Shown here piece after piece: positions 1-10,592 of a stretch of DNA of 64,000 nucleotides (positions are counted from its first letter, which is position 1; every line of letters begins with the position of its first letter). The translations under genes were made by a program, and so were the position numbers. Source of the DNA: Ascoidea tarda (nom. inval.) (Eukaryota > Ascomycota > Saccharomycetes > Ascoideales > Ascoideaceae). The DNA lies in NCBI GenBank assembly GCA_030560485.1, contig JAKTTS010000011.1:1-64000 (forward strand), written 5' to 3'. Under the pieces are notes generated by a model. That model saw only the letters and a program-made list of their open reading frames with translations. It was not told the DNA's origin and did not search any database.

Positions 1-1686
1 TTTTTTTTTTTTTTTTATTTTTTTTTGTTTTTTTATCTTTTCTTTTTTTTTCTTTTTTTTTAAAATTATTTTTTTTTTTTTTTTTTTTCTTTTCTTTTTG
101 TTCTATCATCCTCTTATAAATAGCCTTCAAATGTACTCAACTCCTCTCTAACTAACTTTCATGAAATTTTCATTCCTTCCTCGGATATCATTAACATCAC
201 GTGTCGACAAGACCTCTTGATTATGTAAAACAACAAACCCTTTATCTAATATTGGGGTTTCTTTTTCTAAATTTGACTATCAATAAACTTTCAGACTATC
301 CTCACTCAAAAAAATTGTAATAAAATTATTTAAATACACTAAAGTATATCATTTGAAATGAAATGAAATGAAATAATTCCAAAATAATTTCAAAATAATA
401 CACCTTACATATTTATAATTATCTAATATGATATTTAAATCCTCTATTTCATCTCTCACTGAGACATTACTTGTCATTCAATCACTCTACTCACCTCTGT
501 TTATATCACCTCTTTATTTCCCAATCTTATCAGTACACCAGAAATTCCCTTTTTTGGTCGTTTCACCCAAATAACCATTTAAAATTGAAATCTAAAAAAA
601 TATCAAAGCACTAACACTCACTAACATTAGTTATCTTTAAATGTAAATGTAAATGTAAATGTGGATGTGAATGTAAATGTAAATTCAAATTCAAAATTTT
701 TGCTCTTTATCATGGCTAATCATGGTTATTATTGCTAATCCCCCTTTTTTTTTTCCTTTTTTCAGTTATCTAATTACCATGAATTTCGTCAAACTCTATA
801 ATCATCTAATTCAGTTTGCTCACTCACTCACTCACTCACTCACTCACTCAATCACTCATATACTGTATCTTCACATTTAATAAGACATCATTCGATATAA
901 TAAACTACCACCGATTACAATATTCCCCAAAACGTCTGTAATTACTACAAAAAATAAAATGTGATTCACACTTTAATCCCACCATGGTCAATTCTAAAAT
1001 TTAATAAAACTAAATCCTTTATACTTTTCATTCAAGAATGCATTCCTCAAAAAAAAAAATAAAAAAATGATAATCCATGTTATGTTATTCATATAAAAAT
1101 AATCCCAATTCTTTTCCCTTTCAACAAGACAACCAACACAAAGAATGCATTTCATTCACACTACAAATACAGGGGGGTTATTCAAAGTTTGGTAACAAAA
1201 ACAATACAACACAATACAATACAATACAATTCAACTCAACTCAACTCAACTCAACTTAATTCAACTCAATTCCAATTCAATCAATTGATTACCACTTCTC
1301 TTAAATGAGTTGTTTACTTTCCGCTTTCATTAATAGACGATATCGCACCTGACTGGCCAACACAAAAACCTTCCATTCACCTCCGTCTTAAGTATTACTA
1401 CTTTGGGATAGTCCTAACTCTGAAGCCCTCCTTTTCTGACAAGAAGATCAATATGCTTATCCATCAAAATAATAGATACAAAATAACAGATACAAAATAA
1501 TAAAAACAAAACGCAAATACAAAGAAAACACAAAGAAAATACAAAATAATAACAATTAATCATTAGATAAACATGTAAAAACAGACAAACAAGAATAAAA
1601 AAAAATTAACAATAAACAGAAAAAAAAACAGGAAAATTAGCGCCAACTATTGATTATCAATAATTAAATCCCATCTGACTTTATAA
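1..1686. other. Gene-free, repeat-rich flank
   Basis: No convincing coding frame is seen; the only open stretch (1077-1259) runs through a simple repeat. The segment opens with long T tracts. It holds several short tandem repeats: GAAAT units near 355-375, AAATGT-type units at about 637-685, CACT units at about 820-851, and ACAAT/TCAAC-type units at about 1196-1290. A CACGTG hexamer lies at 198-203. The last 400 bases are the 3' flank of the multicopper oxidase gene on the minus strand. It may be a long intergenic spacer; no telomeric repeat is visible. Confidence 0.6.
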
Positions 1687-3564
1687 TCATAAAGACACGC
1701 TAGACTTTGTATTGGGTTGAGCATCGTTACTTGATGTTTCATCCAACTCAATGTTTTCAACACCAAAATCATCAATGACTTTCTTTTCATTAATTGGCAG
1801 CAAACCGTAGATACCAAGAACTATAATACCCAAAATACCAGCAATACATGAAAAGACCAAAGCAACAATACCTCTGGCAGTAAACCCACTTGGTAAGTCT
1901 TTTACTTGAACGTTTTCATTGGTTAGATCAAAGAAATCTTCGGTATTGGCAGCAGCATTACCTGAAGGCAAAACACCAGCAGCTTCACAAATACTGATAT
2001 GGTTCTCGGTAAGTTGTTGTTCCTCATCCTTTTGAACCTCTAATGGGGCCTCAACCAAAATCAAAGACAAACCTTGGATCATATGCCATTCAATATGACA
2101 GTGGAAAATCCAAACACCTGGATTGTCTGCCTTAAATCTAAGAACAATGTAAGAATTAGGACGAACAAACACAGTGTCTCTTGAAAGTGGAACGTCTCTA
2201 AATTCATCTGCGTTTTCTTCATCATATGGAACTGGATCAGTTTCATCAGTGTAATCAGGTCCCCTTTGAACTAGTTGGAAATGATGTCCATGCATGTGGA
2301 ATGGATGTTTACCGGCATCAGCGTTGTTGAGGACAAGCTCAATAACTTCGTTATGTTGAAGAACAAATGTATTGGTGTTTGACCCATAGATTGCAGCATC
2401 AGTAGCTAACTCACCGGCACTCAAAATAGTCATTAATGTTGGCACTTTTGGAGCAACATATGTCAAGTTGTTGAAAAAAGCATAGTTTTTACCATCGTTC
2501 AAATTGTTCATGGTAACTTCAACAACAATTTGGTAGTCAGGGTCTTCCAACAATTCTGACCCACTTAATGGAGACAAGTAATAGTCATCTAAGAAATCTT
2601 CCCAATCGTAAATATAAGCTTCAGTTGGCAAGTCAGCATCTTCATTGTAAACCAAATAACTGGTTTCATTTGTGTTTAAATTACCTGGAACATCTAACAT
2701 ATCTTGATCACAAAGTTGCATAATAGCAAAGTTTTTATCGGTTGAATTCTTAGTATGAAGTAAGAAAGAGTATCTCTGAGCAGAAGTAACATAGATATGA
2801 TCAGTAATGTTTTTTTCAACATAAACACCATCGACCTCAACAACTTCCAATTGATGGTCTTCAATAAAAAAGATTTGGGAAACAAAAGCACCAATGTTAA
2901 CTAATCTAACAAGATAGGTTTTATTTGGCTCAACTTTCCATGTTAAATTCATACTTTCGTTAATCAACAAACTCTCTGGAATTGGTTCAGCGCCTGTAGG
3001 GTTATAAACATCTAAGAAATCCTTTGTTAATTCAACATTGTTTTGATGGTACCAATCAGAAATGGTTAAGATAACCTCTTCATCATATTCATAAGGAAAT
3101 TCATCTTCACCACTAGTCGTGTTCTTATCGTGAATAACAAATGGAGCTCTAAAACCATCAGCAAATTGACCGGCAGTGTGAGAGTGGTACCAATACAAAC
3201 CAGATTGCTCTAAAGTGAAATTGTAAATGAAAGTTCCACCTGGAGGAATTGGGCAATTGGAAATCATGTCACCACCATCCATTTGGTTGGTGTGATTTTG
3301 CCAAATACCATGGAAATGTAAAGTGGTGTTTGTGTCGTTCAAACCATTGGTTAACCAAAGCTGAATTCTGTCACCTTTGTTGGCTTCAAGAGTTGGCCAT
3401 GGATAGGTATCATTGCAACCAATTGCTTGTCTTTCAAACTTACCATCTAAATTGACATTAACGTATGTAGCATTGAGATAAAAGTTTTTGACCTCAGCGG
3501 CATTGATAAGATTAATCAGGAAAAATAAGAATAATCCCAGTAAAGAGATAAATAATTTAAGCAT
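1687..3564 (-). CDS. FET3: Fet3-type plasma-membrane multicopper ferroxidase
   Basis: 625 residues, close to the usual Fet3 length (about 636). It oxidises Fe(II) to Fe(III) at the cell surface for uptake with the Ftr1 permease; FTR1 is not in this window. There is an N-terminal signal peptide (FLFFLINLINAAE). Three cupredoxin domains follow, with copper motifs HFHGIWQ (about residue 84), WYHSH (about 126), HPFHMHGH (about 421) and HCHIEWH (about 489). The family's iron-specificity acids are kept: the Glu in GAEPIPE and the Asp in DAGKH just before the type 1 copper motif. Many N-glycosylation sites (NXT/S) are present. A single C-terminal membrane helix lies at about 565-590, followed by a short cytosolic tail. 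The start ATG is at 3564. What is seen and what is known of the family agree; Fet5-like vacuolar paralogs remain a minor alternative. Confidence 0.93.
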   Translation of the reverse strand: MLKLFISLLGLFLFFLINLINAAEVKNFYLNATYVNVNLDGKFERQAIGCNDTYPWPTLEANKGDRIQLWLTNGLNDTNTTLHFHGIWQNHTNQMDGGDMISNCPIPPGGTFIYNFTLEQSGLYWYHSHTAGQFADGFRAPFVIHDKNTTSGEDEFPYEYDEEVILTISDWYHQNNVELTKDFLDVYNPTGAEPIPESLLINESMNLTWKVEPNKTYLVRLVNIGAFVSQIFFIEDHQLEVVEVDGVYVEKNITDHIYVTSAQRYSFLLHTKNSTDKNFAIMQLCDQDMLDVPGNLNTNETSYLVYNEDADLPTEAYIYDWEDFLDDYYLSPLSGSELLEDPDYQIVVEVTMNNLNDGKNYAFFNNLTYVAPKVPTLMTILSAGELATDAAIYGSNTNTFVLQHNEVIELVLNNADAGKHPFHMHGHHFQLVQRGPDYTDETDPVPYDEENADEFRDVPLSRDTVFVRPNSYIVLRFKADNPGVWIFHCHIEWHMIQGLSLILVEAPLEVQKDEEQQLTENHISICEAAGVLPSGNAAANTEDFFDLTNENVQVKDLPSGFTARGIVALVFSCIAGILGIIVLGIYGLLPINEKKVIDDFGVENIELDETSSNDAQPNTKSSVSL

Positions 3565-4287
3565 TTTTTATTTTTAATAAATCTTGGTATGTTTTCAAAC
3601 CCCGGATTATATATGAGCAAATTCTACTAGAAGTAAATTATTACTACCAAAATAATCTATGCTAAGAAAATAATATAAATAAGACTGAAATAATGATTTT
3701 CTTTTTCTTTGGTTTTATAAACAAAATAAAAATTGCAAGATTGTTGGGATAATTTATATCAAAAATAAAACTGAGAAATTTATGGGCAAGATATAAAGTG
3801 ATAAACCTAAGGTGAAATTCATTTCCAATATGTCTATATTGTTTTATATTGAGATATTTTTCAGTAGAAAATTAATTCAGATTTAATTAGAGCTTATTTA
3901 AAATCCGTTTAAAGTCCATTTAGAATTTGTTTAAAAATTGAAAAATTGAAATTTAAATTAAATCAAAAATGAATAAAAAATGAATAAAAAATCAAGTGAA
4001 ATATATTTTGACAATTAAATTTGGCCCAACCAATGAATTGCTATCAAAAGAATCAATAGGTTAAAGACAAACTTAGAAAAGCAGGAGCAATTATCATTTC
4101 CATCGCTTTAATCATTTAAATCAATAATAAAAGGAAATAAAAGCAGAAAAAACAAAAAACTAGTATGATTATTTGAAAAGTTTGCCTTCTAAGAAATCTG
4201 CAAAAAAGAAGATTAAATTAATTGTTAAAGTTAAAAGTTGAAAGAAAAGTGATTGAGAATATTTTTTAACGATCCTGCCACTAACAA

Positions 4288-4294
4288 CCAATCA
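4288..4294 (+). promoter_or_regulatory. CCAAT box in the FET3 upstream region
   Basis: The sequence CCAATCA is the extended core recognised by the Hap2/3/5 complex. It lies about 724 bases upstream of the FET3 ATG; a second CCAAT lies near 4029. In several non-Saccharomyces yeasts the CCAAT-binding complex with a HapX-type partner controls iron genes, so a role is plausible. The motif is short, and chance occurrence cannot be excluded. Confidence 0.25.
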
Positions 4295-4550
4295 CAGAAC
4301 TATAGTTGGGAAAGCTTACACTTTAGAAACCAATGTGGAATTACTAGTCAAGACTAGTGACTTGGTATGATCTTGTTTAAAGCTCTTAGCGGCTCACAAT
4401 AAAATAAATTAATGTTCTGGAATTTTAAAACCAGATCACAGATTTGTTGTTTTCCACCAGTAGCAATTCAAAGGCAATTTCACTATAGATTTTTGTTTTT
4501 ATTTCCTCAGCTCCAAAAAATATCAAGAAATCAACAAGTTCTTGTCATTT

Positions 4551-4580
4551 CTTGTAAAGTCTTGTAAAGTCTTGTAAAGT
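4551..4580 (+). repeat. Three 10-base tandem repeats
   Basis: CTTGTAAAGT occurs three times head to tail, flanked by partial copies (CTTGTCATTT before, CTTGTTTAAA after). It is a small minisatellite in non-coding DNA. Confidence 0.85.
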
Positions 4581-5564
4581 CTTGTTTAAAAAATTAATGT
4601 GCACAATAGAGCTTGCAGCTGATCCTATAGATAAAAAATATTACGGGATTTAGTTTTGATATTCTCTTACTGAGCTGGTTATTCTTTTTACTAAACCCAC
4701 ACTGAGTTTTGGTTCTGCAAATTAATGGAAAAGCATTATCCGATGTTTATTAGTTTTTTTCGATTTCTTTTGCTTTGCCTGTTTTGCATTTGCATTTTCC
4801 TTCCTTTTTGTTTTTTTATCTTTTCTTTTGTATTTTGTAGCCTGGAGCTTGCAGAAGAAGACCAACAAGCTATTTCCCTGCCAGGACCTTCATTGCAGTT
4901 TCTACTGAAGCCCATGAAATTGCAAGAACGTATTATATTCACTCATCCAACGCACTGAATTTGACTTTTGAGTGTTGCAACACGAGCAGTCGCTGTTTAT
5001 TCACACCCGTTGAACTCAAGAGGAGCTATAATCCAGATTTTGATCACTGCTCAGAATTTTCTCTATGTTGGAATCCCATTTACCAATGAGAGAGCTCTTT
5101 CTTTTCTGTTTCTGAGCTTTGATGCCTTTTTTGCTGATCAATTGACACTATTCCAACGTCTTTATAGAAGAAACATAGATCTGTCTTTAAAAATTGTCAA
5201 AGTTGAGATCCCTTGGTCACATACAGAAGATCTGCTTTTTTTTTTTTCTATACTGAGATAGATGGTTTTATTTTTATTGAGTAACCATCTTGTTCTGATT
5301 ATTACAGTCACAAATTTGCAATATTCCAGAACTTATTTTTTTTATTACTATTTATTGAAAATAAAAACTACAATTTTTATTTTATAAATAATAACCTTAA
5401 ACATGAATATAAAATTGAACCATAAAGAATGAATAATAACTAAGTATATATAGATATATATCAATTTATATATATAAATACCTCTAATTTTACCTTGATT
5501 ATACCTTGATTTTCCCTTTGATTTTCTATTTTTTTTGTTGTTTTTTTCTATTGTTTTTTTTGAT

Positions 5565-6404
5565 TTAAAAGACAAAAGTTTGATCACCTAATTTAGAAAC
5601 TGGTTTAGCTTTAGAGAAGCCAAGATCAACACCAGCTCTCTTGATTGCACTAACCATTGGAGGTGGACCACAGATTAATAGCTGAGAATCTGGAGATGCA
5701 GCAGGTAAATGAGCTTTTAAAATATCAGGAGTGATATAACCTGAACCTCCATTCCAATTCTTAGGAGGATTATCCAAGACATAAAAGACTTTAATATTTG
5801 AATGTTCTTTTGTAATTTTGTCCAATTCTGATCTTAGCAAAATATCTTCTTCATTAACATTTCCGTAAATTAACGAAACAGTAGTGTTATCGTCAGGGTT
5901 TGCTATGATGGCCTTGATAATTTGATACATTGGAGTTATACCAGTTCCACCTGCAACCATTCCAAATGACTTAACCATATTTGGAGTGTAAACGAAAAAA
6001 CCCTTGGGGCCTTTGACTTTAATAGTTTCACCAATATCTAAATTGGCGATTAATTTGGAAATGTTACCATTTGGATAGGCTTTAATTAACAAGTCAAAAT
6101 ATCCCTTGGAATCTGAATCTAACGAAGTTGGAGTATACGATCTAACGATTTCTTTACCATTAATGTTAGCTCCAATAGAAATATGTTGGCCAATTGGTAA
6201 TCCTAGTGTGTCATTTGGACGTGGTAAACCAAATCTGTATATTCCTGAATTATGAGATAATATAGTTTTTTGAATCAATGGGAATTCTTGGAGTTCATCT
6301 TTCTTAAGAACTTTGCGTTCTTTTGGTGAGACCACCAATACGTAAGCAGCAATAGATGCACTGAGTGTGAGAACACTGGCTATAAAAATTTCAGAGTATG
6401 TCAT
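5565..6404 (-). CDS. CBR1: NADH-cytochrome b5 reductase
   Basis: 279 residues, matching the family (S. cerevisiae Cbr1 284). It moves electrons from NADH through FAD to cytochrome b5, or to the diphthamide pathway in yeast, at the ER or outer mitochondrial membrane. An N-terminal membrane anchor (about residues 5-25, [20 protein letters not shown]) is followed by the FAD domain with RSYTPTS (about residue 90). The NADH domain has GGTGITPM (about 152) and ICGPPPMV (about 242). The protein ends in TFVF, the terminal Phe typical of this flavoenzyme group. It is transcribed away from the MNN4-type gene, with which it shares the 6405-7200 promoter space. Confidence 0.93.
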   Translation of the reverse strand: MTYSEIFIASVLTLSASIAAYVLVVSPKERKVLKKDELQEFPLIQKTILSHNSGIYRFGLPRPNDTLGLPIGQHISIGANINGKEIVRSYTPTSLDSDSKGYFDLLIKAYPNGNISKLIANLDIGETIKVKGPKGFFVYTPNMVKSFGMVAGGTGITPMYQIIKAIIANPDDNTTVSLIYGNVNEEDILLRSELDKITKEHSNIKVFYVLDNPPKNWNGGSGYITPDILKAHLPAASPDSQLLICGPPPMVSAIKRAGVDLGFSKAKPVSKLGDQTFVF

Positions 6405-7200
6405 TGTAAAAACTATTTAAATGGCTATCTTTTTTTTTAATTTATCCAGGTTTTTAAACCAAGGAAAAAAAACCTTTATATGAAACTGTTCTTTGATTTC
6501 TCTTAAATAATAAAGCAAAAAGCTGGAGACTAGCAATAAAACTAACCCTATCAAAATCAGTATCTAAACAATAAACAACTCTTTGCAGAAAACTGTGATA
6601 CTACTATCAATAGTAAAGATTTGAATTGATATATTATACTGATTATAATAACCTTAAATCACTAAATCTGATTCTTTAAAGGTTTAAACTGGTGAAAAAT
6701 TAACTTCTTTCCAACAAAACTATCCATGCAAAATCCTTGTTGAGTTGAACAGCGGATTTGGTGATTGGACCGAGTGCACCTTTTACTGGTTTGAGTAAAA
6801 ACACCCACACATTTATTTGACTTCCCCAAAAAAGAAAAACAACCGTTGTTTCACGTGCTGGGATGCTTGAGTCGTTTCGGAATGTCTTTGCCGGTGTTCC
6901 AAGAAGTGCTTACCCGGCCGTGTTTGAGACTATTAATAACAAGCTTTTGTGCTGCAGCTACAAAAGCCGAATTGGCTTGTTTGCCGTGTAATTGCCGAGT
7001 TTAGTATGTGTAAACATCTAGAATGCTACTGGGCTTAAGATTGGCGTTTGTCCAAGCCACTTTAAGGTTGGGTATACAGCAATATTAATGTTTCTTTTGA
7101 TTTTTTATATATTTTCGTAGATTCTCATTCTGACGTTGATCTCTTCTGCTTATTCTGTATTTTCTCCGATAGTATTATACTAGAAATTAGACAGTTGATA
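6405..7200. promoter_or_regulatory. Divergent promoter region CBR1/MNN4-type gene
   Basis: About 800 bases separate the two ATGs. The middle (about 6700-7090) is less AT-rich than either flank and contains CACGTG at 6852-6857 (TCACGTGC), a possible Cbf1-type site. The MNN4-proximal part is T-rich. No gene or RNA is recognised. Confidence 0.5.
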
Positions 7201-10200
7201 ATGTTGCTTAAAAAAATTTTCACATTCAAGCAATTAATCAGAAAGCCATCGGCGATTATATATATTTTGGTCTTATGGGTCTTATTATTTTTGAATTATT
7301 CAACAATCTTCAAATTGACAACCACAATATACATTGTTAATGATAAAACCTCAACATATGCTGAAAGCTACATAACCAATGAAACAACCACTTCTGGTTC
7401 TTCTTCTTTCACTGATGATGAAAATTTTGATAGCAATAACCAGTTATTGAAAAAACCAATATCTGACATGTTATACTATAAAATATTCAATAATAATATT
7501 AATCTGGATTTATCTTGGAATGACAAAATAAATCTATTGATTGAAAGTAAACCCAATATCCAAAATTCAATAAAAAGTTTAGCCAATTATATCAACCATA
7601 ACAAAACAAAGACTAAAATACCTCATTATTTTATCAAGAATTTTCAGCTAAACGCTGGTAACAATAATAATGATAATCAAAATAATAATCAAAATAGATA
7701 CTTACCGTTGATTTTCGACAAATTTGATTATAGAATGACACTAGGGATCTACTTAAATCATATAAAATTAAATATAATAAATAATAATTACCAAAATATT
7801 GAAATTCCATTTGATTGGTATGACTTTGTTGATTTAACAATATTAAACAACGAAATTTTGGTCCAATTATTCATTCAATATAATTTATTTAATAATATCA
7901 ATTTTGATCTAGAATATATTGCCAACATCTATAAACAGCATGATTCTTGTTCAATTTTCGTTGATCCAAAACTTCAAGATATTGATTCTGAAACTTTTTT
8001 TAAAATTAATGAATTATTACTTACTTTAAACTCATCAGATAATTTAAACTCTATTAATAAAAAGTCACTTAGATTGTCTCCTAATCAATCCAAAAATATT
8101 TTTCCTCAGTCCCATATAACAACAGTACCATGTAGAGATTTGCATTATTTCAAATTTTTAACTGACTACTTAAATAGTGATAATGATAATAGTAATACTT
8201 TTTCATTTTTTCATCCAAAATTAAAACCATATTTAGGTTTTAATCTAATTGATTCCCCTCCTTCAAAACATAGTGTTTTAAAAAAAAAATTCAATGGAAA
8301 AGCATACTTGTATAATTATAATAATATAAACAATGTTAAAACTTGTCCATTTAAAATAGTATTTATTAATGAAAATTTTAAAACTCTTAATTCAAACCAA
8401 GAAATTAAAAAATTGGAGTTTAATATTAAAAATTTTGAATTTTTGAATGAAAATAACAACGATGATAACAATGACAATAGTGTTGAAAGTTATGATTATC
8501 TCCAGAATCACGAAAAATTATACCCATTAAAAAGCCAAAGATTATTGGAAAATGGATATGTCAATGGGTTTTTAAGAGAAGCCACGAAAGACAAAATTAT
8601 CAAATCTCAAAATAATGATTCAAATATATATATTGATCCGCTTGATGAGTTTAATGAAATCAATGATATTCTCAATAAATCAAATAATAAAAATATATCT
8701 TTTTTGAGCAACTCAAACCTTAAACAGATTAATAATAATAAAAAACTTGAACAGCTAGTAAAAGAGATCAACAAATTATTAGATTCAAAAGATGATAATG
8801 ATCCAAATTCTTTGAGTGTTGATGCTTTTGTGTTTAATATTGATTTAATAATAAATATTTTTGAAAAATTAGTTGATGCTGAAAAACTTCAAAAGGATTT
8901 GTTATTAGATCCACCAGAGACCCCACTAGGAATTGAATTTAAAAAAAATGAATTGAAAAAATCACAACTTTCTAAAATACTAACTCCAAATTTATTGAAT
9001 TATTATAGATCAATGACATTTTCCAAATCACAGGACACAAATGTTTCTAAATATTTCAAAGAATGTAGTTTTTCTAATAAAAAGATTGATGGCTCACATT
9101 ACGATTGGAGATTTTTCCAAGGAATAATTTGGGAAGATTCTCAAAGAAAAATAATATTAGAAAAGTTATTAAAAAACTGGTTTCATTTTTTAGATTCCAT
9201 CGACTTAAAAAGCTGGCTAGCTCATGGAAGTTTATTATCGTGGTATTTTTCATCTTCTGTTTTTCCCTGGGATAAAGATATTGATTTGCAAATGTCAATT
9301 AAAGATTTAAACAAGCTATGCCTTTATTATAATAATTCAATCATATTAGAAGATGTTACTAAGGGATTAGGAGAATATTATTTAGATTGCAATATTGATA
9401 TGTTTTCGAGAGAAAAAAATAAAGGTATGAATAAAATCGATGCAAGATTTATTGATGTCCAAAGTGGTTTATACATTGATATTACAGGATTAAGCTTTTC
9501 TAATACTCAAACTCCTTTTTTCTATAAAACAATAATGGATTTTGATACCAACAAATTCCATCTGAATTATAAATATGGTGCTCAAAAAAATAACTATAAT
9601 GAAAAATATTCGATTTCCAAATATAAAGATAATTTTGAATATTTGAAAACAATCCAGAATAGTAAAAATGATAAAAATAAAAAAAATTTGGAAAGAAATT
9701 TAAAACTAGGTCTAGTAAATTGCCGTAATAATCATTTCTATGAACTTAATGACTTATTGCCTTTGAATTTAACAATAATACCTGGAACAAGTACATTATC
9801 AACAAATGTATATTATCCAAAAAATTTCAAAAAAATGTTAAAAAAAGAATACGGAAATGATTGCCTAAAACCATATTATAGAAATTATTATTATTATAAG
9901 AAAATTGGGCAGTGGATTCCAACCTTTTTCTTTAGAGATAAATTAAGAGAATTTTATTCAAAAAACAATTTTGAACAGCTAAAGGTTAATGAAATAAAGT
10001 ATATTGAAAAGTATAATGAAACAAAACATAAAGGTACAGAGAATAATATCATAAAACCAAGTGTTGATACAGTTAACAATATTGTTGAAAATATCAATGA
10101 CAAATTCATAAAAATGAGCGACATAGTTTCTCCAATAAAGAAGAACTTAAAAGATTTTGATACTAATGATAATGCAGATTTTATTGAAAAGAATTTCAAA

Positions 10201-10467
10201 GAAGAAGATTACTTAATATTATTAAGTCAGGACGATGATACATTATTAGAATATTTAAAGGTAAACAAGTTGATAACTCATCATTATGAACAATTATCAA
10301 TCAGCAATGGAGGTTTAAGCACAAAAAATAAACAAGAAAATATGGCACGCTATGATAAAGAGTTAATAAAGGATGGAATAGTTGAAAACCATAATACAAT
10401 AGATCTTTCAGATGCTATTGAAGATAATTATTTATATGTTTTGAATAAAAAAAAGAACCATAAATAG
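7201..10467 (+). CDS. MNN4: Mnn4-type mannosylphosphate transfer protein (LicD family)
   Basis: 1088 residues from the ATG at 7201; the frame is open from a TTG six bases earlier, which is not a credible start. It is predicted to be a type II Golgi membrane protein, with one helix at about residues 18-36 (IIYILVLWVLLFLNYSTI). The LicD/fukutin-type domain lies at about residues 630-790. It has the block GSLLSWYFSSSVFPWDKDID, with the DXD-like acidic residues, and then KIDARFIDVQSGLYIDITGL. Both blocks match S. cerevisiae Mnn4, which is needed to add mannosylphosphate to N-glycans. The long Asn-rich luminal stretch before the domain is poorly conserved. The Lys/Glu repeat tail of S. cerevisiae Mnn4 is absent, so a family paralog is possible. 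Confidence 0.8.
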   Translation: MLLKKIFTFKQLIRKPSAIIYILVLWVLLFLNYSTIFKLTTTIYIVNDKTSTYAESYITNETTTSGSSSFTDDENFDSNNQLLKKPISDMLYYKIFNNNINLDLSWNDKINLLIESKPNIQNSIKSLANYINHNKTKTKIPHYFIKNFQLNAGNNNNDNQNNNQNRYLPLIFDKFDYRMTLGIYLNHIKLNIINNNYQNIEIPFDWYDFVDLTILNNEILVQLFIQYNLFNNINFDLEYIANIYKQHDSCSIFVDPKLQDIDSETFFKINELLLTLNSSDNLNSINKKSLRLSPNQSKNIFPQSHITTVPCRDLHYFKFLTDYLNSDNDNSNTFSFFHPKLKPYLGFNLIDSPPSKHSVLKKKFNGKAYLYNYNNINNVKTCPFKIVFINENFKTLNSNQEIKKLEFNIKNFEFLNENNNDDNNDNSVESYDYLQNHEKLYPLKSQRLLENGYVNGFLREATKDKIIKSQNNDSNIYIDPLDEFNEINDILNKSNNKNISFLSNSNLKQINNNKKLEQLVKEINKLLDSKDDNDPNSLSVDAFVFNIDLIINIFEKLVDAEKLQKDLLLDPPETPLGIEFKKNELKKSQLSKILTPNLLNYYRSMTFSKSQDTNVSKYFKECSFSNKKIDGSHYDWRFFQGIIWEDSQRKIILEKLLKNWFHFLDSIDLKSWLAHGSLLSWYFSSSVFPWDKDIDLQMSIKDLNKLCLYYNNSIILEDVTKGLGEYYLDCNIDMFSREKNKGMNKIDARFIDVQSGLYIDITGLSFSNTQTPFFYKTIMDFDTNKFHLNYKYGAQKNNYNEKYSISKYKDNFEYLKTIQNSKNDKNKKNLERNLKLGLVNCRNNHFYELNDLLPLNLTIIPGTSTLSTNVYYPKNFKKMLKKEYGNDCLKPYYRNYYYYKKIGQWIPTFFFRDKLREFYSKNNFEQLKVNEIKYIEKYNETKHKGTENNIIKPSVDTVNNIVENINDKFIKMSDIVSPIKKNLKDFDTNDNADFIEKNFKEEDYLILLSQDDDTLLEYLKVNKLITHHYEQLSISNGGLSTKNKQENMARYDKELIKDGIVENHNTIDLSDAIEDNYLYVLNKKKNHK

Positions 10468-10592
10468 ATAAAAGCAATATTTATTTATTTTTTTTTAATA
10501 TGAGACTAGTGCTTTTGAAGTTGGAATTTTTAAGGAATTTTTAGCAAATTTTTAAGAAATTCTGAAGAAATTTCAGTGTTATCTCTTGAAAC

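Larger units (their letters stand above)
3565..5564. other. Intergenic region upstream of FET3
   Basis: About 2 kb between the FET3 start and the CBR1 stop. Short open frames at 4725-4958 and 4968-5261 have no recognisable domain and are judged accidental. A 10-base unit, CTTGTAAAGT, is repeated three times without change at 4551-4580, with degenerate copies on both sides. The 5' half should contain the FET3 promoter, and the right end the CBR1 3' flank. No RNA gene was recognised. Confidence 0.5.

Noticed and set aside
196-203. Centromere element I (ATCACGTG) in the left flank
   Set aside because: No CDEIII-like sequence follows an AT-rich CDEII-sized spacer. A lone RTCACGTG is an ordinary Cbf1-type site.
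4725-5261. Two short plus-strand frames between FET3 and CBR1
   Set aside because: One is a run of hydrophobic residues from T-rich DNA. Neither has a domain or a conserved-looking block.
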